This document shows, one piece after another, positions 35,441 through 43,927 of a DNA stretch of 64,000 nt. Positions within the stretch are counted from its first letter, which is position 1; each line of letters opens with the position of its first letter. The notes under the pieces are model-generated. The model was not told the DNA's origin. It was given only the letters and a program-made list of their open reading frames with translations, and did no database searches. The stretch lies in contig JACQYF010000176.1 in the NCBI GenBank assembly GCA_016208315.1, forward strand, positions 26,435-90,434, given 5' to 3'. Source of the stretch: Chloroflexota bacterium (GTDB lineage: Bacteria > Chloroflexota > Anaerolineae > UBA4142). The position numbers and the translations under genes are program-made.

Positions 35441-36164
35441 AAGCCGATTCTCCCAAGTAGACCTCGACGACGGTCTTGCTCGTGGCGATCTCTTGCGGCG
35501 TGCCTTCCGCAATCTTTTCGCCGTGATGGAGCACGATGATCCGGTCGCAGACATTCATAATGGCCTTCATCACATGCTCGATCATCAAGATCGTAATTCC
35601 CTTATCCCGAATCTGGGTCACCATCTCCATTGCCTGCGCAACCTCGGTGGGGTTCAACCCGGCCATCAATTCGTCCAGCAACAGCAGTTCCGGCTGCGTG
35701 GCGAGTGCTCTGGCGACCTCCAGTCTTTTCTGATTCGCGAGCGTCAAATCCTTCGCGAGGGTCGCGCTCATCGCCGACAAACCGGTAAAATCCAATAGCT
35801 CCATGGCCTCCTGAGCGGCATCGGCCGACGATACGCTCCGTGACTTGCCAAACAGCGCGCCGAGCAACACATTGTCGCGCGCCGACAGGGTCCCAAAGAT
35901 GTGGACCGCTTGAAACGTTCTGGCCACGCCTCCGTGACAGATTTGGTGTGGTTTGACGCCGCTGATTTTCTTGCCTTTGAATCTGATCTCACCCGAATCA
36001 GGAACCAGCGCGCCCGAAATCAGATTGAACAGCGTGGTTTTGCCGGCCCCATTCGGACCGATCAGACCGACGACTTGGCCTTGGTCCACGTTAAAGTCTA
36101 CACGGGACACCGCCGCCAAACCCCCAAAATTCTTGGTCACCCGCTCGCTTTCCAGAATTTGCAT
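35427..36164 (-). CDS. Branched-chain-type ABC importer ATPase, LivG-like
   Basis: A 245-residue ATPase: Walker A GPNGAGKTT, signature LANQKRLEVARALA in the LivG variant form, and Walker B LLLDELMAG. I selected ATG 36162-36164 (MQILESERVTKNFGG), since codons further upstream run into a TCATTTCGA repeat and would add an artificial tail. It partners LivF and lies 13 bases after the LivM gene stop. Confidence 0.93.
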   Translation of the reverse strand: MQILESERVTKNFGGLAAVSRVDFNVDQGQVVGLIGPNGAGKTTLFNLISGALVPDSGEIRFKGKKISGVKPHQICHGGVARTFQAVHIFGTLSARDNVLLGALFGKSRSVSSADAAQEAMELLDFTGLSAMSATLAKDLTLANQKRLEVARALATQPELLLLDELMAGLNPTEVAQAMEMVTQIRDKGITILMIEHVMKAIMNVCDRIIVLHHGEKIAEGTPQEIATSKTVVEVYLGESAYAAG

Positions 36165-36176
36165 GTGCTTCACTTT

Positions 36177-36268
36177 GTCATTTCGACGACCGAGGTCGCC
36201 ACCTCGGTGGGCGCAGCGAGAAATCTCTTGCCCGAAAAGCGAGATCTCGCGCCCCGCTCGCGATGACA
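36177..36268. repeat. TCATTTCGA-type dyad repeat forming the LivM tail
   Basis: A relative of the element at 648-738 (GTCATTTCGACGA, GCGAGAAATCTCTTG, GCGAGATCTCGC, GATGACAC). Read on the - strand it encodes the last ~30 residues of the LivM permease (ASGARDLAFRARDFSLRP...) and its stop. It also carries the nested palindromes CGAGGTCGCCACCTCG and GCGAGATCTCGC. Confidence 0.7.
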
Positions 36269-37191
36269 CGCGGAGCAGTTACCCTTTGGATCAGCCCTAC
36301 CAATCCATTGGGCAGGTACAAGATCGCAATCACCATGATCGCGCCGAACAAGAGCATATAGTAATAAGGGAACCGGGTGATCAAGATTTCTTCCAGGTAG
36401 CCGAAAATAATCGCGCCGACGATGGGGCCGTAAAATTGTCCCATGCCGCCAAAGATCGCCATCAAAACGGGCATGAAAGACAAGAGGGGGTTGAAGGCGA
36501 TGAACGGGTCAATGTACGTCCAGCGCGTCGCCATGATGGCCCCGGCCGCGCCGGTGAAAAACGCGCTGACGGCGAAGGTGATGACTTTGAGCGCGGTTAC
36601 GTTGATGCCGATGTGCGCGGCCGCTTGCTCGTTATCGCCAATGCTTTGCAGGGCAAGTCCGAATTTTGAGCGTCGGATCAGGTAAGCGGTCAGGATCAGG
36701 ACGGCAAGAATACTGACCATGACGTAATAAACCGTGACGTGATCCACCACGATAACGAACCTGCCGCGCGTGCCGGTAAAATGAATCTCCCACCACAAGA
36801 GCAAATTCTTGATGAGTTCGACCAGTCCAAACGTAAAGATCGCAAAGTAAATCCCCTTGAGGCGCAGCGTCAGCGCGCCGACGAGCAGCGCCAGACCGAA
36901 ACTGGCCAGCCCGCCGATCACTACGACGAGCGGCAAGGGTAACATTTTTCCCAGTATGGCGGAGCTATAAATGCCGACGCCGAAAAAGGCCGCGGGCGCG
37001 AGCGAGACGTAGCCGGTCGGACCCGAGAAGATGACCCAACTCATCGTCAGGACCACATACATAAAGATCGCGGTCAGCAGGATGACCGTATAGATCGGAA
37101 AGTACGCGGGACCGGTCGCGAACAGGATCACGACAACTCCGAGAAACCCCAGTAGTAACCACGGCCTTGAAGCGACCCCGAGACGATTCAT
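36178..37191 (-). CDS. Branched-chain-type ABC importer permease, LivM-like
   Basis: A 337-residue membrane protein of about ten hydrophobic segments. The LivM hallmarks are VIFSGPTGYVSLAPAAFFGV and the cytoplasmic loop SIGDNEQAAAHIGINVTALK. The native protein probably ended near NGLVGLIQRV; the next ~30 residues, rich in Arg and Ser, are encoded by a dispersed repeat, so this permease carries a repeat-derived cytoplasmic tail. It is 3 bases after the LivH stop. Confidence 0.9.
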   Translation of the reverse strand: MNRLGVASRPWLLLGFLGVVVILFATGPAYFPIYTVILLTAIFMYVVLTMSWVIFSGPTGYVSLAPAAFFGVGIYSSAILGKMLPLPLVVVIGGLASFGLALLVGALTLRLKGIYFAIFTFGLVELIKNLLLWWEIHFTGTRGRFVIVVDHVTVYYVMVSILAVLILTAYLIRRSKFGLALQSIGDNEQAAAHIGINVTALKVITFAVSAFFTGAAGAIMATRWTYIDPFIAFNPLLSFMPVLMAIFGGMGQFYGPIVGAIIFGYLEEILITRFPYYYMLLFGAIMVIAILYLPNGLVGLIQRVTAPRVIASGARDLAFRARDFSLRPPRWRPRSSK

Positions 37192-37194
37192 TTC

Positions 37195-38061
37195 CTACCT
37201 TCCCAAAATGCCGGTGGGCTTGACGAGGAGCAGGAGCATAAAGATCACATAGTAGGCCACCAGCGACAATCCCGGTTCGATGTAACTGACAATGCTGCCG
37301 ACAATGCCGAGTATGAATCCGCCAAGAAAACTGCCGGGGATACTGCCGAGTCCGCCGAGGACCACCACGATAATGGCGATGATCGCATATTCGAGTCCCA
37401 TCGTCGCATTGACCGGGTAGCTGATGCTAATCAGCACGCCGGCGATACTCGCCAATCCGGCGCCCAAACCGAAACACAACGCGAGCACCAACTGGGTGTT
37501 CACGCCCATCAGTCCCGCCGTCAAGCGATCCTGCGCCGCGGCGCGAATCCCCTTGCCCATACGGGTCAGCGCCAAAAAAGCATAAAACGCGACGCCGATG
37601 CTGATCGCAAAGCCGAGCGTCACCAACCGGTTCGCGCCGAATAGCGCTCCCCCGATGTCAACCGGATAGTTGAGGAATGCGTATCCTCTGATTTCGGGTC
37701 CCCAAATGATAAAGGCGACGTTTTGAATAATGAATAACAGACCGAAGGACGCCAGCATGGAATTGCTCTCAAAGGCGCCCGGCGAGGTTGACATCGCGAG
37801 GAGCCGTTTGAACATCGTCCGGTGCAGAATGAAACCGAGAACGAAGGCGGCCGGCCCGCAAATCGCCACGGCGACCAGCGGGTTGACGCCGAATCGGGCA
37901 TAGAGCGTCCACGCGCCCAGGCCGCCGAGCATGATGAACTCGCCGTGCGCGACATTCAGCACCCGCGCCACGCCGTACTGCAAGCTCAACCCCATCGCAA
38001 TCAGGGCGTACAGACCGCCCAGCAGCAAACCGGCAATCACAACATCGAGGAATTGGATCAT
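37195..38061 (-). CDS. Branched-chain-type ABC importer permease, LivH-like
   Basis: A 288-residue membrane protein with the LivH family opening (DVVIAGLLLGGLYALIAMGL), NVAHGEFIMLGG, the ATPase-contact loop RAAAQDRLTAGLMGVN and the closing LLVKPTGILGR. It is the first permease after the binding-protein gene and its start has no strong ribosome site. The family assignment is secure. Confidence 0.93.
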   Translation of the reverse strand: MIQFLDVVIAGLLLGGLYALIAMGLSLQYGVARVLNVAHGEFIMLGGLGAWTLYARFGVNPLVAVAICGPAAFVLGFILHRTMFKRLLAMSTSPGAFESNSMLASFGLLFIIQNVAFIIWGPEIRGYAFLNYPVDIGGALFGANRLVTLGFAISIGVAFYAFLALTRMGKGIRAAAQDRLTAGLMGVNTQLVLALCFGLGAGLASIAGVLISISYPVNATMGLEYAIIAIIVVVLGGLGSIPGSFLGGFILGIVGSIVSYIEPGLSLVAYYVIFMLLLLVKPTGILGR

Positions 38062-38160
38062 GACGATGGCATCCCAATTGAGGAGGGGGTTTCTCCGCTG
38101 AGGAGGAGGCGTTCTCTAACGCCGTTCGCGCTAGAGAGCGCTCCCTCCTCCATTACTGAT

Positions 38161-38183
38161 TGGGCGGGGCGACCCCGCCCCTA
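38161..38183. repeat. G/C palindrome at the end of the LivK-like gene
   Basis: GGGCGGGGCGACCCCGCCCCTAC, a relative of the element at 744-770. Its final CTA is the (complement) stop codon of the LivK-like gene. The rest of the 119-base gap (38062-38160) contains GAGGAGGAGGCG and CGCTCCCTCCTCC arms and no gene. Confidence 0.6.
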
Positions 38184-39452
38184 CTTTGGCGCGGGCCACG
38201 CCAGCTTGGGGTAGACCAACGCTGCCGTCGCCTTGTCCTTCGGGCCGACGACTTCATACTCGCCTTTTTGCCACTGACCAATCTCTGCGAGGTGAGACCC
38301 TTTGGCCAGCAGTCCGTTCTCGAACCAGGTCGAACCCAGGACCGTGGGGAACTTTTCCGTGGCAAGAAGCTCACGGATCTTTTTCTGATCGAGGGTTCCT
38401 GCCTTTTCGATGGCTTGCTTCCACATCTCCAGCCCCGCCCAATAGAACGGATGCCCCCACCAATCCTGCGCTTCCTTGGGCTTGCCCGCGTATAGTTTGT
38501 CGGCGAGGGTTTTGGTTGCAGCGGACTGTTTCGGGCTATAGCCGGCAAAACCCATGACTCCCTCGATCGCCGGGCCAAACGCAGTTTGGTAGAAACCGAA
38601 ATTGACTCCGGGCCCTCCCAGCCATGCTTTGGGGTTAAAGCCAAGTTCCATGGACGTTGCGGTCGCCGGCATGATCTGGTCGGGATAGGCGAAACAGCAA
38701 AAGATGTCGGGATTGGCGGCTTTGGCTTCCTTGATGATCGGCGATAGGTCCTTGAGATCCGGCGGGATGCTCTTGACGCCGAGGATGTTGATGCCCTTCT
38801 TCGGGAATTCGATGCCGGCGATGCCGGAATACTCGATGCCGTGCAGGTCGGCAATGTAGGCGATGTAGGCCGTCTTGGCGCCCTTGTCGGCTAGAACGTC
38901 TGCAAAGACCGGCAGTTGATTCCAGTCAGAAAAACTGAGGGTGACGAAGACGTAAGGCAAACTGGGGAGCATGTCCTTGAGACTCGTGGCGCCGCCCTCT
39001 GCCGTGATGAGAACATAGCCGTACTTGTTGGCGATCGGGGCTTGGGCGAAGACAAACGAGGTGCCCGAGGCGGGCCACAAAAAGTCAACCTTGTCTTCGA
39101 CGATCAATTTCTCCGTCAGGCGGGTCATCGTGCCAACATCGCTCTTGTCGTCATAGACCTTGAGCTCGATCGGCAGTTTCTTGTCTAGCTCTTTGACATA
39201 GATGCCGCCCTGGGCATTGACTTCCGGCACCCATGTCTCGTAGATCGGTCTGAACGCCGAGTCCCCAATGATAGCCAGGGGACCCGAGAGCGGTCTCGAC
39301 ATACCTACGACGATCTTGTCTTTGGCCGCCACCTTCACGACGGGAGCCGCGGGCGCGGCGGGCTGCGGCGCGCAGGCGGCGACCACGAGTCCGGCGCCGG
39401 TCAGGGCGGTGGCCCGCAGAAATTCGCGGCGAGTCAGTTGTTTCGCGCTCAT
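38181..39452 (-). CDS. Branched-chain-type ABC importer substrate-binding lipoprotein, LivK-like
   Basis: A 423-residue exported binding protein. The N-terminus has the twin-arginine motif RREFLRATALTGAG and a lipobox (VVAAC), so it is probably Tat-exported and lipid-anchored. The mature part starts with KIVVGMSRPLSGPLAIIGDS, the classic periplasmic-binding-protein type 1 opening. ATG 39450-39452 follows AAGGAGAAG; a longer start at 39510 is possible but adds a charged stretch before the signal. It is the first gene of the long - strand operon and would set its substrate. A hydroxycinnamate or other aromatic acid is inferred from the pathway genes. Confidence 0.9.
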   Translation of the reverse strand: MSAKQLTRREFLRATALTGAGLVVAACAPQPAAPAAPVVKVAAKDKIVVGMSRPLSGPLAIIGDSAFRPIYETWVPEVNAQGGIYVKELDKKLPIELKVYDDKSDVGTMTRLTEKLIVEDKVDFLWPASGTSFVFAQAPIANKYGYVLITAEGGATSLKDMLPSLPYVFVTLSFSDWNQLPVFADVLADKGAKTAYIAYIADLHGIEYSGIAGIEFPKKGINILGVKSIPPDLKDLSPIIKEAKAANPDIFCCFAYPDQIMPATATSMELGFNPKAWLGGPGVNFGFYQTAFGPAIEGVMGFAGYSPKQSAATKTLADKLYAGKPKEAQDWWGHPFYWAGLEMWKQAIEKAGTLDQKKIRELLATEKFPTVLGSTWFENGLLAKGSHLAEIGQWQKGEYEVVGPKDKATAALVYPKLAWPAPK

Positions 39453-39523
39453 CTTCTTCTCCTTTTTGTTTTTGGTTTGGTCACGTTCCAGCGAACCTTT
39501 TTCACTCATGCTCCCCCTCCTCT

Positions 39524-39567
39524 GTAGGACAAAGCGGCACCGTAGGTGCCGAGCCAAATTGTCCTAC
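39524..39567. repeat. GTAGGACAA...TTGTCCTAC dyad with inner hairpin
   Basis: Arms GTAGGACAA (39524-39532) and TTGTCCTAC (39559-39567) enclose a second perfect hairpin GGCAC-CGTAG-GTGCC (39536-39550). It is the same family as 21568-21608 and 48886-48912. It lies in the untranslated leader of the LivK-like operon. Confidence 0.65.
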
Positions 39568-39582
39568 GAAACGGTCCAATAG

Positions 39583-39608
39583 AAAAAGGCAGACGCAAAT
39601 GCTCTGCC
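39583..39608 (-). terminator. Terminator-like hairpin in the LivK operon leader
   Basis: Read on the - strand, GGCAGAGCATTTGCGTCTGCC is followed by TTTTTCT, a short stem with a U-run as in intrinsic terminators. It lies about 130 bases upstream of the LivK start, between the probable promoter zone and the operon, so it could act as an attenuator. The stem is short (six to eight pairs), so confidence is moderate. Confidence 0.45.
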
Positions 39609-39773
39609 TTTCCCCGATGAGATAAAAAAGCAACGCGCACGGACATACCCACGCTCGTGCGCCGTGGCGCGAGGCGGACATCCATGCGCGAAATGGCCCG
39701 TATGGCGATGAGCGCCAATTGGATCGTGCATATTGCTTATTCTAGTCCGAGACGCCAGTCACAGGAAGGGAAG

Positions 39774-39805
39774 AAAGGGACAAGTTTTTGTCCTGAAAGG
39801 GACAA
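39774..39805. promoter_or_regulatory. Candidate operator: direct repeats with inverted core
   Basis: AAAGGGACAA occurs twice, at 39774-39783 and 39796-39805, exactly 22 bases apart (two helical turns). TTGTCC (39788-39793) between them is the inverse of GGACAA. The arrangement lies 24 bases upstream of the predicted -35 box at 39829 and suits an activator or repressor that reads both divergent operons. Confidence 0.5.
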
Positions 39806-39828
39806 CTGATAGACTACTCTTCTGAGTG

Positions 39829-39857
39829 GTGACACTAATTCACCTTTCACTTATGAT
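39829..39857 (+). promoter_or_regulatory. Sigma-70-type promoter for the PaaK-like operon
   Basis: GTGACA (39829-39834) and TATGAT (39852-39857) each match the consensus at five of six positions and are separated by 17 bases. Transcription would start near 39864, about 54 bases before the coding start. The 465-base gap 39453-39917 holds no gene. Confidence 0.55.
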
Positions 39858-39917
39858 GCTCGCATACGGAACTCGATGCTCTGTACAGAACGAGGCGAGA
39901 ATTCGGGAGACTGACCA

Positions 39918-41249
39918 GTGACAATGCTGAAGCAGACGCCGCTCATCTGGAACCGCAAAGCGGAAACCATGCCGCGCGAGCAGTTGGAGCAACTCCAGCT
40001 CCAGCGATTGCAGCAAACCGTCGAGCTCGTCTACACCCGAGTCCCGTTCTACAAGCGATGTCTTGACGAGCGCCACGTCAAACCGTCGGACGTTAAATCG
40101 CTCTGCGATCTGGGCAAACTGCCGCTTACGACGAAACAAGACTTGCGCGACAATTATCCCTTCGGACTCTTGACTGTGCCTGTAGAAAAACTCGTTCGCA
40201 TCCACGCGTCGAGCGGCACGACGGGCAAGCCGACCGTGGGCCCGTACACGGCCAAGGATCTCGACACGTGGGCAGAACTTATGGCGCGGATGTATACGGC
40301 CGGCGGCGTGACCCACAACGACATCGTTCACAACGCATTTGGCCACGGTCTTTTTACCGGCGGGCTGGGGTTTCATCTCGGCGGCGAAAGAATCGGCGCG
40401 ACGATGGTGCCGGCGTCGAGCGGTCTATCGAAACGACAGATCATGTTGATGGAAGATTTCGGAGCGACGGTGCTGGGGTGTACGCCTTCGTATGCGCTGG
40501 TGCTGGCCGAGACCGCGAGCGAGATGGGCGTGGACATTCCAAAACGCCTTCGCGTGCGCGTCGGCTTTTTCGGCGCCGAGCCCTGGACCGATGAGATGCG
40601 CGCCGAGATCGAAGCGAAATTAAACCTCGAGTCATTCGATAACTATGGTTTGACCGAAATGTGCGGGCCTGGGGTTTCCGTCGAATGCCCGTACCACGCG
40701 GGTCTGCACATCGCCGAGGATCATTTTCTTGCCGAACTGGTTGATCCGGATTCGCGCGAGCCGGTTCAAGAAGGTCAGGTCGGTGAACTTGTCCTCACCG
40801 CGCTTACGCGCGAGGCCATGCCCTTGCTCCGCTATCGCACGCGCGATCGCGTAATCCTCAATCGCGAGAAATGCGACTGCGGTCGCACGATGGCGCGCAT
40901 GAGCAAGGTCAAGGGTCGCACCGACGACATGCTCATCATTCGCGGCGTCAACGTCTTCCCATCGTCCATCGAAAGCGTTGTGCTTACCGCCGACGGCGTC
41001 GAACCGCATTACCTCATCCTCATTGATCGCCCGAAAGACAAGCTCGATTCTCTCGAAGTGTGGGTCGAAGCATCGCCCGGCTTGTGGCAGCGCGGCGAGT
41101 ATTGGGTCAAGCAAACCGAGCAGATGCTTTGCAAGGATTTGAATGACACGCTCGGACTGACCGCCAACGTTCGGGTGACCGAGCCGCACAGCATTCAACG
41201 CAGCGAAGGGAAAGCCAAGCGCATTATTGATCGCAGAGACTTGGGATGA
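39918..41249 (+). CDS. Phenylacetate-CoA ligase-family (PaaK-like) enzyme
   Basis: A 443-residue AMP-forming aryl-CoA ligase. The nucleotide loop is IHASSGTTGKPTVGPY, followed by SFDNYGLTEMCGPG, RYRTRDRVILN and the Zn-ribbon-like KCDCGRTMARM, all typical of PaaK. Such enzymes activate phenylacetate or similar aryl acids with CoA. GTG 39918 is favoured over ATG 39924 because it lies seven bases from GGGAG. The gene overlaps the molybdopterin enzyme start by four bases. It is the first gene of the rightward operon and divergent from the hydroxycinnamate operon, suggesting a related aromatic acid substrate. Confidence 0.9.
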   Translation: MTMLKQTPLIWNRKAETMPREQLEQLQLQRLQQTVELVYTRVPFYKRCLDERHVKPSDVKSLCDLGKLPLTTKQDLRDNYPFGLLTVPVEKLVRIHASSGTTGKPTVGPYTAKDLDTWAELMARMYTAGGVTHNDIVHNAFGHGLFTGGLGFHLGGERIGATMVPASSGLSKRQIMLMEDFGATVLGCTPSYALVLAETASEMGVDIPKRLRVRVGFFGAEPWTDEMRAEIEAKLNLESFDNYGLTEMCGPGVSVECPYHAGLHIAEDHFLAELVDPDSREPVQEGQVGELVLTALTREAMPLLRYRTRDRVILNREKCDCGRTMARMSKVKGRTDDMLIIRGVNVFPSSIESVVLTADGVEPHYLILIDRPKDKLDSLEVWVEASPGLWQRGEYWVKQTEQMLCKDLNDTLGLTANVRVTEPHSIQRSEGKAKRIIDRRDLG

Positions 41250-43426
41250 AAACAATGAGCGATTTCAAATATTCGAACGTCGAGCGCGAGATGCAAGTGT
41301 ACGGTTACGAATCGGCAGTCAAGAGCCACTGCCGCATGTGCCACGGCGGGTGCGGTGTGATCGTGTACGTCAAGAATGGCAAGGTCGCCAAAATCGCCGG
41401 CGATCCCGAATGCCCGATCAATCACGGTACGCTGTGCAGCAAAGGCCTTGCGTCGGCCCAAGTCGCTTATCACCCGGACCGGCTGACCTATCCCGTCAAG
41501 CGCGTGGGACCGAAGGCGAGCGGCAAATGGGAACGCATCTCGTGGGATCAAGCGCTCGACACCATCGCCGAACGCATCCTCGACTATAAGGCCAAGTACG
41601 GACCCGAGTCTATCGTCTTTGGCTATGGAACCGGCCGCGAGAACGAAGCCGTCATCTATCGCATCGCGAATCTCCTCGGCTCGCCCAACGTGTTGACCGC
41701 CGGGCATTTCTGTTACGGTCCGCGCATCTCGACCAGCATCATCACCTGCGGCACAAATCCCATTGTGGACTATGAGAATTTCCCCAAGTTGGTAATGATG
41801 TGGGGCAATAATGTGACCATCAGCAACGCGGACGAATACAAGGGCGAGCCGTTCTCCGTCGCGCTCGATCATGGCGCCAAGCTCATCGTCGTTGATCCCA
41901 CGCTCACGCGCCCCGCCGCGCGCGCCAATGTCTGGCTCCAATTGCGACCCGGCACCGACGCCGCGCTCGCGCTCGGAATGCTCAACGTCATTATCAACGA
42001 GGAACTATACGACAAAGAATTCGTCGAGCATTACACTCACGGCTGGCAACAACTCGTCGAGCGCGTGGACGAGTATCCACTCGATAAAGTGGCCGCGATC
42101 ACGTGGGTTCCTCAAGAAAAAATCAGAGCGGCCGCGCGGCTCTTTGCGACGACAAAACCGGCGGCGATTCAATGGGGCGTTGCCATCGAGCAGCAGATCA
42201 ACTGCGCGGACAATGATCGCTTGCTCATATTCCTGATGGGTTTGACGGGCAATATTGACGCGCCGGGCGGCCAAGTTCTCAATCGCACGCCGAGCATGGT
42301 GAACGTCGGTCAGTTTGGCGCGCATGACTTGTTACCCAAAGACAAACCGGCCCAGCGGCTGGGAGGCGATCGCTTTCGGCTGGCCTCGCGGTTCGCGATC
42401 ATCCAACCGAAATGCGTCTGGGATGCGATCCTCGAAGACAAGCCCTATCCGGTCAAGATGCTCTTTTTCATCAGCTCGAATCCCGTTCTCACCCGCGCCA
42501 ACGCGAGAGAAGTTTACCGCGCTTTGGAGCAAGTCGAATTCATGGCCGTCGCCGACTTTTTCATCACGCCGACCGCGGAACTGGCGGACATTGTGCTGCC
42601 GGCGGCGACTTGGCTGGAGATGGATTACATCGGCGATTTTTGGAAGCGGCACGGCTATATTCTGCCTCGCCGTAAAGTGATCCAGGTCGGCGAATGTCGC
42701 TCCGACCATGAAATGCTCAACGACCTCGCGCACCGCATCGGGCAAGGCGAACATTGGTGGGACAATTTCGAGCAAGCGCTCGATTATATCCTCAAGCCCA
42801 GCGGACTGACCTGGAACGAGTTCAAGCAGTTGAGTTATCTGCGCGGCGAACGGAAATATTGGAAGTACAAAGAGCGGGGCTTTTCCACGCCCACCGGCAA
42901 ATTCGAGCTGTACTCGACGACCCTCCAGCGAATGGGATACGATCCGCTCCCGCAACATCGGGAACCGCCCGAAAGTCCGGTCAGCGCACCCGAACTGTAC
43001 AAGGAGTATCCGTACATTCTGATTACGGGCAAGCGGCTGCCCGGCTTTTTCCACACCGAAAATCGCCAAGCGCCCTGGCTCCGCGAGTTGCACCGCGATC
43101 CCATCGTCGAGATTCATCCGGATACGGCCGCCAAAGAAGGCATCAAGGATGGCGATTGGGTCGTCATCGAATCCCGTCGCGGCCAAGTGCGCCAGCGCGC
43201 GCACCTCGTCCTCGGTCGCGATCCGCGGATCGTATCGGCGCAGCACGCGTGGTGGTTCCCGGAGAATAAAGACCCGCGTCACGGCTGGGATGAATCCAAC
43301 ATCAACGTCCTCACCGACAATGACTTGGATGGACTCGATCCGGCCATGGGCGCGTCCAACGTCAGAACACTGCTCTGCAAGATTTATCCTGAGAACGGAA
43401 ACTATTCATGCCAAAGTACACGCTGA
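41246..43426 (+). CDS. DMSO-reductase-superfamily molybdopterin oxidoreductase, catalytic subunit
   Basis: A 726-residue Mo/W-bisPGD enzyme without a Tat signal, so probably cytoplasmic. The N-terminal Fe-S motif is HCRMCHGGCGVIV with the fourth Cys in GTLCSKG. A candidate metal-ligand Cys is in AGHFCYGPRIS, followed by MMWGNNVTISNADEY, VVDPTLTRPAARA and the C-terminal cofactor segment (ITGKRLPGFFHTE). It resembles thiosulfate/polysulfide reductase and acetylene-hydratase-like branches; the reaction is unknown. Placed between an aryl-CoA ligase and a four-cluster ferredoxin subunit, it may work on an aromatic or its CoA ester. It overlaps the Fe-S gene by 19 bases. Confidence 0.88.
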   Translation: MKTMSDFKYSNVEREMQVYGYESAVKSHCRMCHGGCGVIVYVKNGKVAKIAGDPECPINHGTLCSKGLASAQVAYHPDRLTYPVKRVGPKASGKWERISWDQALDTIAERILDYKAKYGPESIVFGYGTGRENEAVIYRIANLLGSPNVLTAGHFCYGPRISTSIITCGTNPIVDYENFPKLVMMWGNNVTISNADEYKGEPFSVALDHGAKLIVVDPTLTRPAARANVWLQLRPGTDAALALGMLNVIINEELYDKEFVEHYTHGWQQLVERVDEYPLDKVAAITWVPQEKIRAAARLFATTKPAAIQWGVAIEQQINCADNDRLLIFLMGLTGNIDAPGGQVLNRTPSMVNVGQFGAHDLLPKDKPAQRLGGDRFRLASRFAIIQPKCVWDAILEDKPYPVKMLFFISSNPVLTRANAREVYRALEQVEFMAVADFFITPTAELADIVLPAATWLEMDYIGDFWKRHGYILPRRKVIQVGECRSDHEMLNDLAHRIGQGEHWWDNFEQALDYILKPSGLTWNEFKQLSYLRGERKYWKYKERGFSTPTGKFELYSTTLQRMGYDPLPQHREPPESPVSAPELYKEYPYILITGKRLPGFFHTENRQAPWLRELHRDPIVEIHPDTAAKEGIKDGDWVVIESRRGQVRQRAHLVLGRDPRIVSAQHAWWFPENKDPRHGWDESNINVLTDNDLDGLDPAMGASNVRTLLCKIYPENGNYSCQSTR

Positions 43427-43911
43427 GAATCGAAGAGTACGCGTGCTGGGGCTGCCAAACCTGCGAGGTCGCCTGCAAACAGGAATACAATCCCGTCGAG
43501 GCGCGCGAGGGTGTCAAGTACATCACGGTGTGGCCGGATGGGCCCAAGCCCGTGAACGGGAACCTCGAATTTACTTGGCGCGTGACCGTCTGCCAGCACT
43601 GCGAAGAGCCGGATTGCGTACCCGCTTGTCCCACCGAGGCAATTACCAAACGGCCGGACGGCATTGTCATCTTGGATCGCGAACTGTGCAACGGCTGCCA
43701 GGCCTGCCTGCCAGCGTGCCCATACGACGCAATTGCTTTTGACGACGCCAGCGGCACGGCGGCCAAGTGCAACCTCTGCTATCATCGTGTAGACCACGGA
43801 CTGTATCCCGCGTGCGCGGATAACGTCTGTCTCGCCCATTGCATCTACTTTGGGGAACCGGCGGAGATCGAGAAACTGATCGCAGAGAAACAAGCCGCAC
43901 GCGCTTGTTGA
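43408..43911 (+). CDS. 4Fe-4S electron-transfer subunit (DmsB/NrfC type)
   Basis: A 167-residue protein with four cysteine groups: CWGCQTCEVACK, CQHCEEPDCVPACP, CNGCQACLPACP and CNLCYHRVDHG...CADNVC. This is the pattern of the four-cluster beta subunits of molybdopterin enzymes. It starts inside the end of the catalytic-subunit gene, as is common for tightly coupled pairs. No membrane anchor subunit follows, which supports a soluble complex that passes electrons to or from ferredoxin-like partners. Confidence 0.92.
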   Translation: MPKYTLRIEEYACWGCQTCEVACKQEYNPVEAREGVKYITVWPDGPKPVNGNLEFTWRVTVCQHCEEPDCVPACPTEAITKRPDGIVILDRELCNGCQACLPACPYDAIAFDDASGTAAKCNLCYHRVDHGLYPACADNVCLAHCIYFGEPAEIEKLIAEKQAARAC

Positions 43912-43927
43912 TAAGGATGTAACCACA

